NCBI RefSeq assembly: GCF_013204855.1
Contig: NZ_JABMKZ010000040.1
Coordinates: forward strand, 1 to 64,000
Direction of reading: 5' to 3'
Length of the DNA: 64,000 nt
DNA from: Paenibacillus alba
Lineage (GTDB): Bacteria; Bacillota; Bacilli; Paenibacillales; NBRC-103111
The position numbers and the translations under genes are program-made. Positions 9,276 to 19,561 of this stretch are shown here, piece after piece (position 1 is the first letter of the stretch; every line of letters starts with the position of its first letter). The notes beneath the pieces are model-generated. The model had not been told where the DNA came from and did not search any database. It was given only the letters and a program-made list of their open reading frames with translations.

Positions 9276-9306
9276 AGTATAAAACATGACGTAACGTAAG
9301 GTGCAA
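9276..9306 (-). promoter_or_regulatory. MerR-type promoter with a 19-bp spacer
   Basis: On the minus strand the -35 TTGCAC and the -10 TATACT are separated by 19 bp. The spacer contains CTTACGTTACGT, similar to operator cores of TipA-like MerR regulators. The overlong spacer is the hallmark of promoters that MerR proteins activate by DNA distortion. From here to the terminator at 9458 I see nothing further. Confidence 0.7.
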
Positions 9307-9457
9307 GAGTTTGTTACTATTTTTTTCGTATGGAAAACAGCAGCGTCGCCAGAGTCCGGTTTTTCGAGCTAGCCTCACCGTAGCATATTTCCGTCGATAC
9401 AGCGATCCTATGAGGTTGTGAACACGAAGCAACGTAGCTTAGCTGCTCGATAGCGGA

Positions 9458-9489
9458 AAAAAGGCAGCCGAGCTCGCGGCTGCCTTTTT
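9458..9489. terminator. Intrinsic terminator of the PL8/SLH operon
   Basis: A perfect 13-bp stem (AAAAAGGCAGCCG and its complement, 6-base loop) with flanking A and T runs lies just downstream of the SLH lyase gene on the minus strand. Confidence 0.85.
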
Positions 9490-9566
9490 CTTTGTTTTTG
9501 TAGTGCTCTCAATTTCCCTTACACAGCTTACAAGAAATTCGAAGTTCTCCATTTGGAGTAAGTTAC

Positions 9567-12500
9567 CTATTTCTTCATAAGAAAGTTATATAACGCTTCA
9601 GCAGTTTCCATTCGTAAAGCCGTGGAAGAAGGAGAGAAGCGCTCGTTTGATAGGCCCGAGAGAATACCTAGCTCGATCGCCTTGTTCACATCTTCTAAGG
9701 CCCATGTGGAAATTTCTCTTTGATCTGTATAGCTTTCAAGTTTACGATGGATTGACGTATAGCTGCCATTCAAATACTCATAAGCTCTGACTAGTAGGAT
9801 CGCCATCTGTTCACGAGTCATTTCCGCATTTGGATCGAATGTCTGTTCCGTGACTCCCGAGACCAAACCGGTTTGACTCGCTGCAGCAACATCTTGGGCA
9901 TACCAGGCATCTTGCTGAACATCTTCAAATTTCGAAGTCAATGTTGCCAGCTTCTTTAAATGCAAGGAACGTACCAACAACGCAGTAAACTGCGCTCTAG
10001 TGGTTATCCCATTGGGGTTAAACTGACCCGAAGTAATGCCTTCAATGATATGCTTCGCAGTCAATACCTGTACCCCACGAAAAGCCCAGTGCGTTTCAGG
10101 CACATCTTCAAACTTTTTATGAAACTCTAACATAGCGTAAATGCCCGGTTGGTCCGGCGTGAATGTAACTTCTTTAGACGATAGGTCAATCTTTCCACCT
10201 ACGTATTCCCATTTCCCGCTCGCTTTATCATAACAATATACGCCAAGCAGTGCCGGATCCTTGCCTGTAGGATCAAACGGCAGAACAAGTTGAACGCTTG
10301 ATTGAAGTTCTTTTGCTAACCAAATCTTACCTTCATCCGAACGTAAGCTGAGTGAAAATTCAATGGCAGGACTTGCTAGATATATATCAACAGTTGGATC
10401 TTTTACACCATTATGCGTAAGGTATGACTCCAAGATTGGCCGCGCTATAATATCTAGTATTGTTTGACTACCATCGCCACCTGCTTTCTCCTTAAGCACT
10501 TTAAGAATTTCAGGAAGAATTGTAATCTGAGCGGTTTCTAGGTGAACTTCCAGAGGGAGACTCGGAATCTGCGCAGTTGGCACAGAGACGGCATTCGTTC
10601 CTTGTTCAACATCAACCTTAGCTTTACCGTCCTTCACTATGACTTTAGCTGGCTGAGCCTTTGGTTCAGACTCTGTTTGTTTAGGATCAGCGGGGCTAGA
10701 TCCTGTTTCTTCTTCCGGCCCAGCAGGTTTATTCAATGTGCGCACCGTTACGTCAAGTGATTCTGCACTCCAATTTCCAGCTAAATCTTTCGCTTTTACA
10801 TGGAATGTATACAAGTGATTTGGGAGTAAATCTTCAATTTGTTGATTATGCCTTTGGCCTGAAACCAAGAGAGACTGCTCATCTTCCCATTGAATTTGAT
10901 ATTCTGTAACCTCGATATCATCAACCGCTGGAGTCCAATTCAATGTCACTTTGGATGAGGTCACATCCGATATTGTCATCTGAGCTGCATGCCCCCAAGT
11001 CGGTGCTGCCGTATCAGGCTCAGGTACCATTTGCATCGATACCAGCTGAGATTTACCCATTGTATCTTTTACATTTACTTTCAATTTCAATTTAGGGCTT
11101 AGCTGTAGAATCTCTATTCGATCATCCTTGCTAATCACGTTTTGGGCTGACTTATCCAACTCAAGTTCAATATAACCCTTATTCTCCAAAGTAGGATCAG
11201 CAACTGCTATCTCATAAGCTCCTGTATATTTGTTCCCTTTCATCATAACGGATGCTTTGCTATTTGAAGTCAAGCCATCTAGGGTAGTAACTTTATCCTT
11301 CCAGAAATTGAAGCCTGTTATTCCCAGCTTATTCTCACGAACAGCTTGAACGTCCTGTGAATTGGCCAAAACTGTATACTCTGGAGACGAGGCATACACA
11401 GAGGTTTCAGACTTGCTTGCATTTGGCAGGATGGCATATTGATAGGTATCATGGCTTGGATTAGAACCATGATCGAACCACATCGTCAAAAAATTATTTT
11501 TCAAAAGCTCTGAAGGAACCGTTGAAGATGGCGGATTACTAAGGCTCGTATCTGAATATCTGCCCTCTTGTTCTGTGCGCATAAATTGAAGTGATTGTGT
11601 ACCAGGAAATACGTAGCCAACATCCGCTCCAGCCACATTTCCTTGCAAATGTACCCATTCAGGATGCTCCAGGGTTTCCTCTTCAAAGAACCCGTTCTTC
11701 AACTCCCCATTTACATAAAGTTCATTCGCATTATTTTCTTTAAGCTTACGCTGTTCTACGATTGTCTCTACGTTCTTATTATCTGTACTCGAAATATCAG
11801 AACCTAATGCAACAATTTCATTATCAAAAGTAAACCACGACTTATTCGCTTTCATCTGTGTGCCGTTTTGGATTAAATTCATTCCTGTAACACCATATTG
11901 ACCCAATACGGCACCACCCGCCCAGGAGTTCGCAGGAGCCGTTTCCCCATCTCCATACTGGTACTGGTCTGAAGCTCTAGGTCTCACAACGACAGTCGTA
12001 CCTGGCAAGCGATACCAATTAATGGTTTGCCAATAATGATCTGTGTATTGAGATAAATCGTTATTGTACAGATAGGTCATGCCATCACCGGTATACCAGC
12101 CTTTCGCATTTTCACCATTCGTCAATTCATAGGTTGCTATTCTCTTAGAACTCTTACTAACTCCAAACAGATAGCCATCGCTGGCATGTACGCTGCGAGC
12201 CATCGCATTCATTTCGAAGTGGTCCGGTAGTTCATCTATAGGTTGAATAGTTGGCTCTTCCATCCATCCTTTTATCGTGTCTCCCAAGTCCAAAGGAAGT
12301 TGATCGTATGTCAAACCTCTAGCCAAAAGAAACTGGACATGATATTTAATAAAGCTTTTTAAATAGGCAGCCCTCTCCTCTGAAGCTGTTTGCGCAATAC
12401 GGGAAATACCAATTAATATATTTTTGGCCGAACCATAGGCATCCAAACCTTCCCTAACGATCGCACGTCCACGAGTCATATCCAGTATCTGCCCTTTGTA

Positions 12501-14840
12501 CATGACCGGAGCATATCCTTCTTTGATCCATCGATAAACATGCTCTACCTCAGGAACAACTGGCTGCCAAGTGCTCCCATTCAATAACAGAAGCAAATTG
12601 CCCATGCCATTAATTAGAACTTCGCCATAACTTCCTGTATAAGGAACCGTACCGTGCTGAATAAATGAACCATCCTCATAGAAACCATCGCCAGTTGTCA
12701 CATAATCAAAAAGTGGCGTCAGTCCATCACGTGCATGAATAAGACGATCATAACTTTTCTCAACGAGACCCATTCTCGTTTCAATCAGCATAATATCTGA
12801 ACGGTTTGCTCCCTGCTGTGTAAACGTAGGCAAGCTCACATCTCCAATGAAATGATCAATGCTTGCCGTGTTTTTTAAAATCTGTTCTGGCGTCAACTCG
12901 TCATACATGAAGATGAGAATATCCGCCAGCCGCGTAGGTGTACCGATATCCCAGTTCCACCAATTTCCAAACTCAATCCCTGTATTCGTGTATAAATGAT
13001 CTAACATCCAATTCATAGCTTGAAGAATGTCTGCCTTTAAATCAGGGTTATTATAAAGAGATGTTCCCTTCGTTGCGAATGATTGTGCCATAGCTTTCAA
13101 ACGTGTATAGTGATCCACAACATAAGTTGAATCCGTAGTGGAACTCGGTAAATCTGCCCATAGTGTCGTACGAGTGCCACTAATTTGCATGCTGTCCCAA
13201 TACATTTGTGCTTTCGCTGCGTTGGCCTCAATTCTGTTTCTAACCTCTCTGTTATCAAGGTCCAATGAATCTTTGCCTGTTAATGTTTCCTTCCAGCGAA
13301 TTCTAATTTTATCGTATTCTTGCGGATCTTTCAGTTCGGGAGCCTTAACCTCAATCGTCGCAGATGCTTGCTTACTATTCGACGATGTTGCTGTTATAGT
13401 TGCCACGCCTAATTTCAAAGCCCTTAAACTTCCATTCTCATCAACACGGATAACACCAGGATTATTGGATTGCCATGTCAGTAGCTTGTCGGTTGCATTA
13501 GCCGGCTCCACGAAGGCCTCCAATTGAAAGGTATCGTAGTTGGTCATTTGTAATGGCGCATTCGTGAAACTTACACTTGTTAGAGGAACGAACCGAGTTA
13601 CGGTAACCGAAGTATGGCTTGTTATTGTCGCATCCAGGTCAGATGTAGCCGTAATCATCGTAGTTCCTTCAGCAAGTCCCGTCACTACCCCACTCGCATT
13701 AACAGTTGCGATATTCGTATCGGACGAATGCCAGTTGAGCTTTGTATTCGTCGCGTTTTCAGGTTGGAATGTAACGGGCAACGAAAGCGATTTCCCTTCT
13801 ACTAAAGAAGCTTGGTTGGGTAAGGCAATGTTTTCTAAAAGGATTGGTTTGACGACAGTTATCGGAATTATTTTCGCGTAAGCGCCTCCATAAGTACTCA
13901 CAGTAACGGTCGTGTTGCCTTCCTTCACTGCGCTAATCCTGCCATAGGTGACGGTAGCAACGGTTGGATCGTCAATACTCCATAATAGACGTTGATCAGA
14001 AGCATCTGTGGGTACGGTTAATGCCGTAATGGTAGAACTGGTCGTCTCTGATAATTCAAGTGCTTCAGGAGAGACTTTTATCCCTGTCACTGGGACATAA
14101 TCAGAGAGCTTCAAATCGTCCACATACCACTCGCCCTGAACCCCGGCCTTAAAATATTGATACAGGTAGATGTGTCTTATATTTAACCAAGCTGCGGGAA
14201 GCGAACATTCTCCGAGATATTGATCATTAACAAAATAGGTTACCTTCCTGGCAGCGTTGTCAACGAATAGTTTCAAACGGTACCATGAATTAGCCTCATA
14301 ATTGGCCAACACTTGATTATTCGCATCCTTTATCCTACCCGTGTTATCAAATGAGATGACAGACACATTCGTAGTTGTCGTGGCGGGAACTGGTGCGTTT
14401 AAGCTTCTGAATTGAATGTCCCTGCGATGCTGGGTACTATTCATGTTTACGGAAGCCTCGAACACAAGATTCCCCGAAATTCCGGTACTCCCTGTTGTTG
14501 CTCCACCCAAATTGTTTCTTCCAGTATTTATGTTGGTCGCATTGGAAACAATCTTGAGACTGTAGTCACTACGTAAGGGGGCTTGTTCCATCATGAGATA
14601 ATCTGTATTCGCCGCGGAACTATAAATACCCCACGCGCCCCCGATAGTACCGTTGTAGGTTGTCCCACTGTAAAGCTTCGTGTTTTTAGCCGTCGTACTT
14701 TCATCATAATTCACATGCACGTGCACGGTTGCAGCCGCTTTTGCGACTGACAAGCCCCCATGACTTGGACTTATCCACAATGAGAAGAAAATCATAAGAA
14801 CCAGTACGCCTGCCAAACATTTCCTGATCAAGAGTCTCAT
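9567..14840 (-). CDS. SLH-anchored polysaccharide lyase family 8 (hyaluronate/chondroitin lyase)
   Basis: This 1757-residue surface enzyme has, in order: a signal peptide (to about residue 36), a LamG-like beta-sandwich (40-250), three Big_2 bacterial Ig domains (about 250-500), a PL8 catalytic region (about 505-1280), a fibronectin III domain (1285-1367), a linker domain, and three SLH repeats (about 1580-1757). Asn679 (GANRSD), His729 and Tyr738 (QHGTVPYTGSYG) have exactly the spacing of Asn349/His399/Tyr408 in Streptococcus pneumoniae hyaluronate lyase, so it should be active. It would cleave hyaluronan or chondroitin by beta-elimination while bound to the cell wall. The ATG at 14840 follows GAGGGGGG and lies 19 bases after the previous gene. 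It is the last gene of the operon. Confidence 0.92.
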   Translation of the reverse strand: MRLLIRKCLAGVLVLMIFFSLWISPSHGGLSVAKAAATVHVHVNYDESTTAKNTKLYSGTTYNGTIGGAWGIYSSAANTDYLMMEQAPLRSDYSLKIVSNATNINTGRNNLGGATTGSTGISGNLVFEASVNMNSTQHRRDIQFRSLNAPVPATTTTNVSVISFDNTGRIKDANNQVLANYEANSWYRLKLFVDNAARKVTYFVNDQYLGECSLPAAWLNIRHIYLYQYFKAGVQGEWYVDDLKLSDYVPVTGIKVSPEALELSETTSSTITALTVPTDASDQRLLWSIDDPTVATVTYGRISAVKEGNTTVTVSTYGGAYAKIIPITVVKPILLENIALPNQASLVEGKSLSLPVTFQPENATNTKLNWHSSDTNIATVNASGVVTGLAEGTTMITATSDLDATITSHTSVTVTRFVPLTSVSFTNAPLQMTNYDTFQLEAFVEPANATDKLLTWQSNNPGVIRVDENGSLRALKLGVATITATSSNSKQASATIEVKAPELKDPQEYDKIRIRWKETLTGKDSLDLDNREVRNRIEANAAKAQMYWDSMQISGTRTTLWADLPSSTTDSTYVVDHYTRLKAMAQSFATKGTSLYNNPDLKADILQAMNWMLDHLYTNTGIEFGNWWNWDIGTPTRLADILIFMYDELTPEQILKNTASIDHFIGDVSLPTFTQQGANRSDIMLIETRMGLVEKSYDRLIHARDGLTPLFDYVTTGDGFYEDGSFIQHGTVPYTGSYGEVLINGMGNLLLLLNGSTWQPVVPEVEHVYRWIKEGYAPVMYKGQILDMTRGRAIVREGLDAYGSAKNILIGISRIAQTASEERAAYLKSFIKYHVQFLLARGLTYDQLPLDLGDTIKGWMEEPTIQPIDELPDHFEMNAMARSVHASDGYLFGVSKSSKRIATYELTNGENAKGWYTGDGMTYLYNNDLSQYTDHYWQTINWYRLPGTTVVVRPRASDQYQYGDGETAPANSWAGGAVLGQYGVTGMNLIQNGTQMKANKSWFTFDNEIVALGSDISSTDNKNVETIVEQRKLKENNANELYVNGELKNGFFEEETLEHPEWVHLQGNVAGADVGYVFPGTQSLQFMRTEQEGRYSDTSLSNPPSSTVPSELLKNNFLTMWFDHGSNPSHDTYQYAILPNASKSETSVYASSPEYTVLANSQDVQAVRENKLGITGFNFWKDKVTTLDGLTSNSKASVMMKGNKYTGAYEIAVADPTLENKGYIELELDKSAQNVISKDDRIEILQLSPKLKLKVNVKDTMGKSQLVSMQMVPEPDTAAPTWGHAAQMTISDVTSSKVTLNWTPAVDDIEVTEYQIQWEDEQSLLVSGQRHNQQIEDLLPNHLYTFHVKAKDLAGNWSAESLDVTVRTLNKPAGPEEETGSSPADPKQTESEPKAQPAKVIVKDGKAKVDVEQGTNAVSVPTAQIPSLPLEVHLETAQITILPEILKVLKEKAGGDGSQTILDIIARPILESYLTHNGVKDPTVDIYLASPAIEFSLSLRSDEGKIWLAKELQSSVQLVLPFDPTGKDPALLGVYCYDKASGKWEYVGGKIDLSSKEVTFTPDQPGIYAMLEFHKKFEDVPETHWAFRGVQVLTAKHIIEGITSGQFNPNGITTRAQFTALLVRSLHLKKLATLTSKFEDVQQDAWYAQDVAAASQTGLVSGVTEQTFDPNAEMTREQMAILLVRAYEYLNGSYTSIHRKLESYTDQREISTWALEDVNKAIELGILSGLSNERFSPSSTALRMETAEALYNFLMKK

Positions 14841-14859
14841 ACTACGCCCCCCTCGTTTT

Positions 14860-17800
14860 TCAAATTTCCATCTGCAAAACAAACTCCCGTGGCATTGCGT
14901 CCTTACACACTATTTCGATTACTGTCGTATGGTCATCTCTATTTTCTGCGAGTCGACATCCCAAGAAGTCTCCTTTCATGATCCAACTTCCTTTCAAGAC
15001 GATACGTATCGTGGATGGCATACTTTCAGCATGGATCCACTTTCGAGAATAAACGCTTACTTCTACTTGATTTCCAGCCTCATCATATTGATCTGATTCC
15101 TTGCCATCATATAATCGCAAATCAGGATCGACAGCGCTTACGATGAGTTCATCGCCTGCTTCCCGAATCATGATCATCGCAGGTGTGTCAACAGCAAGAA
15201 CCCAACCTGTTCTGACGTCTGCATTTGCTTCGAACAACGCATAGGCCGTCGTTTGGTTAACATGATCCTTCACGATGTGTGCGCTATGATCTTTGCGAAG
15301 CACTCTATATGCCGCGGATTCCAAACTTCGCATGTTCTTGCAAAATGCTTCAATATTAGCGCGATTCGTTTTCACAAGTATCGTATATTCATAGCTGCCT
15401 TGTTTAGGTGCACATCCATGCCCCAATATGGCAGTAGCAAAACTGCCCTGCGTATCCGCATCCGTAGCTTGATGCTTGGAATGCTGAACACGTTTAGACA
15501 ACGAGAGCATTTGTCCTTCTGGGATGTAATAACCATTCTCCAAATGATCCAGAAGCCATATAGGTTCGTCCAATACACGCTCATATGCATATGGAAACTC
15601 ACAAATAGAGTTGTTGTCATTCACCCAGATTGGACTTCCTAGATCAGCAAGGTGATTCTGAAACAGTGTCGTTTCGGTAGGATAGACTAAGTTCGTATTC
15701 TCAATATCCGAACCAAGACAAATAATTCGGTTATCAAAAAAGAAGACGGATTTGCGTGCACGGTGGCTTCCTTCATATTTCGGATGCTCGTGCAGCTTCA
15801 TCGCGAACATACCGTTCCGTCCCTCCAAATTCAATCCTCCGGCATACGTTTCATCCGAAAGCAGCATCTCTTCGAAGCCGCTAAAGGTATCCACGTTCCG
15901 AACATTCGAGCGCAGATCGGCTATCGGTTTATGCACGGTCGTTGTCCCTGGCCAGCGGTTCCAATCCCAGCCGTCGTGATGATAACCGCTGTCCGTATGA
16001 TTTATGGGCTCACCTTGGCTCATGATTTGCAAATGGCCATGCGAAATGTACCGACCATATAGGTTGGCGCTTACGTACGTTTCGTTCGCCCACAAATACC
16101 TGCTGTGCCCTCTTGCGCCTGCAAGCCAAGAATCTCGGCGATGAATCGCCAGCGCTGCAAAATTCATCGTCCAATGTCCGTCTGGATCCGCTTCCGGTGC
16201 AATGCGCATAGTTAAAAACTGCTCAGCTGCTTCGGATTCCTCCTTGTGAGGGAGCAGCCGTAAATAGGCGGCCGCCACCTCTTCGTCAACCGGTTTCGAT
16301 CCATCCGGGGTACCCGATAACGCCATATATTTGTAGGGTTCTACTTCCAATGCTCCCTTCCCTGTAGGATGACGGGCCGAAAGACTAAGCAGCCATTCGT
16401 ATTTGTTGGCATATAATCGCATTGCTAGCAGCGCCTTGCGAATAGATGCGTGGGCTCGTTCATCAATTCGATAGACGGTACCGCTTATCAGATAGATAAC
16501 TGGCGTAACCCCGAGAAAGCCCCCTATTGCATACGCTGGGTAATGATTAACATGATGGTAGGCAGAACCGTCTGATTTGTAGGCGGATCTTAGGCCAGGT
16601 GCGGGTAAAAGAGATTGGCTGAGCCATTCTCTGAACGAAGACAGCTCGCGCACTTTCGTGAGCGTGTCGTACATAATCAGAAGACTTGCTAGAATGCCAT
16701 GCAGCGTGGTGTTGAAAATATCGATATTTCCTTCAATATCTTCAAGCGGTGAATGTATTCTTCCAGCGCCGCTAAACCAATACATCGTTTTCTGTGTTCG
16801 TTCAAGTCGCCCCGCTTGTTCCAGCTCAGCTCGCATCAAAAAAACAGCCGGATAATAATGACTGAAATTGTAACCGAAATGATGGACCGTCCCTTGGGAG
16901 CTACCATACGCCCACCCTTGCTCATCCAAATGATCCAGTAAATCAATAAAGATAACTTGCAATTCTTGTTTCCAACTCGAACGTCCTGCAGAACGATAGT
17001 GCAAAGCAATTTCCAGCATGAAATCTGTGTAGGAAGATAGCTGTATACTGTTCGCGAGCTTCTTCAAGCGTTCTTTGTCCGACTTTGGAAAATGGTCGAA
17101 GAATGGAAGATCGATGGGCCTTCCAGAGATTACATCCCCGTTTCGTGAAATTCCGAAGGTGGAAAAAATCTCCCTTATTCGTTTGATGTCTTCAAGGGCG
17201 ACGAATCGATCTTGTAGGATCAGCTTCTCGAAACGCTCATTGATCATGCCATGCGTCCCTTGCTGCACGGATGAACCAACGTCGGTCGCCGAAGGCCTGT
17301 GCTCCAGCTCCGCAAAAGCATACAAGCTGAGCCAGTGTGCGTTAGCTTTCTTATCTGCCTCCCGATTAACGAAGGGGACTTGCTTATCCCGTGTATGGAA
17401 ACGAGGATCGATGGGTGTGTTCAGCATAAGCTGATTGATGTACAGCTTCCCCGATCCGATTCTTCTCGGTGCGAGAATGACCAGCGTATCCATATCGGGA
17501 TGCGGGTCCCCCTGCATATCTCGTTCATAAGCAACCCAAGCCGTACGCCACCCGCGATAATTGAGATGAAACTCAAACTGGCAATCGACCTCATTGTTTC
17601 GTCCAAATTGAAAGGTAAGCACCTCTTCTAATGGTGCTGGGTTATAGATCCATACAACGAACGAATCGCGTTCTTGACTGAGCGAGCCCTCTTGAAAAGG
17701 CTGGTAAAGAATGGGTTCATTCACTTTCAAATAGGAATTTGAGGTATATTCCCATTGCAAACTATGCGTACCATATTTGTAATGCTGATCGCTTACAGAT

Positions 17801-17865
17801 ATGTGTGAGCTGTGATCGCACGAGAACTCTTGCGGGATTTCATTTTCAAAAGAAAATATCTTCAT
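14860..17865 (-). CDS. Chondroitinase-ABC-like polysaccharide lyase, no signal peptide
   Basis: This 1001-residue protein resembles chondroitin ABC lyases in length and layout. It has an N-terminal beta-sandwich (Lyase_N, about residues 1-165), an alpha/alpha barrel (about 170-560) and C-terminal beta-sandwich domains. The block DGSAYHHVNHYPAY places His438 and Tyr445 at the same 7-residue spacing as His501/Tyr508 of the Proteus vulgaris enzyme. Arg498 in an RHP motif sits close to where that enzyme has Arg560. No signal peptide or membrane segment is visible; the first residues are polar, so the enzyme is probably cytoplasmic and acts on imported oligosaccharides. The ATG follows GGGAGG. It lies between the binding-protein gene and the SLH lyase in one operon. 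Confidence 0.85.
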   Translation of the reverse strand: MKIFSFENEIPQEFSCDHSSHISVSDQHYKYGTHSLQWEYTSNSYLKVNEPILYQPFQEGSLSQERDSFVVWIYNPAPLEEVLTFQFGRNNEVDCQFEFHLNYRGWRTAWVAYERDMQGDPHPDMDTLVILAPRRIGSGKLYINQLMLNTPIDPRFHTRDKQVPFVNREADKKANAHWLSLYAFAELEHRPSATDVGSSVQQGTHGMINERFEKLILQDRFVALEDIKRIREIFSTFGISRNGDVISGRPIDLPFFDHFPKSDKERLKKLANSIQLSSYTDFMLEIALHYRSAGRSSWKQELQVIFIDLLDHLDEQGWAYGSSQGTVHHFGYNFSHYYPAVFLMRAELEQAGRLERTQKTMYWFSGAGRIHSPLEDIEGNIDIFNTTLHGILASLLIMYDTLTKVRELSSFREWLSQSLLPAPGLRSAYKSDGSAYHHVNHYPAYAIGGFLGVTPVIYLISGTVYRIDERAHASIRKALLAMRLYANKYEWLLSLSARHPTGKGALEVEPYKYMALSGTPDGSKPVDEEVAAAYLRLLPHKEESEAAEQFLTMRIAPEADPDGHWTMNFAALAIHRRDSWLAGARGHSRYLWANETYVSANLYGRYISHGHLQIMSQGEPINHTDSGYHHDGWDWNRWPGTTTVHKPIADLRSNVRNVDTFSGFEEMLLSDETYAGGLNLEGRNGMFAMKLHEHPKYEGSHRARKSVFFFDNRIICLGSDIENTNLVYPTETTLFQNHLADLGSPIWVNDNNSICEFPYAYERVLDEPIWLLDHLENGYYIPEGQMLSLSKRVQHSKHQATDADTQGSFATAILGHGCAPKQGSYEYTILVKTNRANIEAFCKNMRSLESAAYRVLRKDHSAHIVKDHVNQTTAYALFEANADVRTGWVLAVDTPAMIMIREAGDELIVSAVDPDLRLYDGKESDQYDEAGNQVEVSVYSRKWIHAESMPSTIRIVLKGSWIMKGDFLGCRLAENRDDHTTVIEIVCKDAMPREFVLQMEI

Positions 17866-17891
17866 GCCTGCCTCCCATTAACTTCCCGTCG

Positions 17892-19496
17892 TTATTTGGT
17901 GGTCTGATAACGGTCGTACACCGTTTGATAAATTTTCATCATTTTATCCAGGCCCATTTCGTTCAACTTCTTCACGTAATCGTCCCATTCTTTGTCGATG
18001 CCGCCAGACATCATCCATTTGGCATACATCTTGCTTACGTAGGCATCCACATCCGTCAAGTAACGTGAAATTTGATCATTTTCTTCCGCTGTGAAATAGG
18101 CTTTGGGAAATGCATTATTAACAAGAAATGGGGCATACACGTTGTCAATATCAACTTTGGACCTTTTACCTGTCGCTGCCGCTATTGTCATATCACCTAC
18201 CGCCTTCGTGGTAGCCCAAACGGAATATGCAGTTGGTGGTACTTGCTTGAAATCATCTTCATTAGCCCCTTGCGGAAGATTCACGGTTTCATATTTGCCA
18301 TCCGAGCGTTCTTTCAAGCTTTGGCCGCCAATCACGCCTTTGTTAAGCTGCATGGAGTTTGTTGGATCATACATATTATCAATCCAACGAATGGTCGCTT
18401 CGGGATGTTTGTTCACATTCGTAATCGCGAATGAACCTCTCAGCAGAATCCCAGCAGGATACTCCGCCCACACTTGCTTTTGCCCAGCCGGCCCTTTCAG
18501 TGGAGGAAGCGAAACGTAATCTTGATTAGCTGGATTCCAATCGAAGGCGACACCTACAATCCCTTTAGCCGTTTTGGCATTAAATACTTTCGTGTCCTGC
18601 GTAAAGCTCTCTTGGTCGACCAAGCCTTCGGAAATAAGTTTGTTCACATATTGGATAGCTGCCTTATATTCCGGTTGAACAGCCGTATAAATCACTTTGT
18701 TATTCTCCACAGACAAGTGATTGTTGCCCGATTTATGAACATCACGATCGATACGGCCAAAAGCGCCGAATAGGGAGTTCAGATCGTTATTCCAATTTTG
18801 TTGAAATGACATCGGGATCTGATCCTTCTTATGGTTGCCCCCTAGATCGTTATCCTTGAAAGCCTTCAGCGTTTGATACAATTCGTCGGTCGTCGTCGGC
18901 ATAGGCAGCTTCAGCTCATCCAACCATTTCTTATTGATAAACATCGTTGATTTCGTCCTAGAATACGTTTCATCAATGGTCGGCAGTGAGTATATATGTC
19001 CGTCCGGAGCCGTTAACTGCTTTTTGTAGACTGGATTATCCAACAGCATCTTCTTGAGGTTCGGCGCATAGGTGTCGATATATCCTTCCAGCGGAATGAG
19101 AATACCCTGCGAACCATATTTAACTACATCCGTATCTTCGCTCAAAATACCATGTGCATAGAAGGCGTCAGGCAGCTCCCCACCGGCAAACAACAGGTTT
19201 TTCTTTTCCTGCCAGCTGCTTCCTGGTGTCAAATTCCAATTGATATGGATGTTAGTTTTCGTTTCTATCTCCTGAAAAAACTTATAATCGTTCAGATCTT
19301 TCCCTGAGGGCGGTTTGAAAGCAGCCATGTTTAGGGTCAACTTTTCTTTGGCAATTGGAAAATCGGTCACGTTCAAATCGCTCGGCACTTGCGCCGTCGT
19401 TTGTTTGTCCACAGCTTGCTTATCTCCACAGCCCGCAAGTCCAACAGCCATACTTAATGTGAGTGCAACTGTACTTAATCCCCATTTATGATTCAT
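17892..19496 (-). CDS. Extracellular solute-binding lipoprotein of sugar importer 1
   Basis: The 534-residue lipoprotein has a signal ending in VGLAGC (lipobox) and a family 1 solute-binding fold of the large LipO/YtcQ type usual in Paenibacillus. It would capture poly- or oligosaccharide and deliver it to the two permeases encoded upstream. The ATG at 19496 is chosen because residues before it (MLEHLCKIFSIRKV...) do not resemble a signal peptide and AGGTTAGG lies upstream of the chosen start. The two flanking lyases suggest uronic-acid oligosaccharides as ligand. Confidence 0.88.
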   Translation of the reverse strand: MNHKWGLSTVALTLSMAVGLAGCGDKQAVDKQTTAQVPSDLNVTDFPIAKEKLTLNMAAFKPPSGKDLNDYKFFQEIETKTNIHINWNLTPGSSWQEKKNLLFAGGELPDAFYAHGILSEDTDVVKYGSQGILIPLEGYIDTYAPNLKKMLLDNPVYKKQLTAPDGHIYSLPTIDETYSRTKSTMFINKKWLDELKLPMPTTTDELYQTLKAFKDNDLGGNHKKDQIPMSFQQNWNNDLNSLFGAFGRIDRDVHKSGNNHLSVENNKVIYTAVQPEYKAAIQYVNKLISEGLVDQESFTQDTKVFNAKTAKGIVGVAFDWNPANQDYVSLPPLKGPAGQKQVWAEYPAGILLRGSFAITNVNKHPEATIRWIDNMYDPTNSMQLNKGVIGGQSLKERSDGKYETVNLPQGANEDDFKQVPPTAYSVWATTKAVGDMTIAAATGKRSKVDIDNVYAPFLVNNAFPKAYFTAEENDQISRYLTDVDAYVSKMYAKWMMSGGIDKEWDDYVKKLNEMGLDKMMKIYQTVYDRYQTTK

Positions 19497-19561
19497 ATGC
19501 CAGCACCTAACCTTTCGAATAGAAAATATCTTGCATAAATGTTCAAGCATGAAATCCGCGA

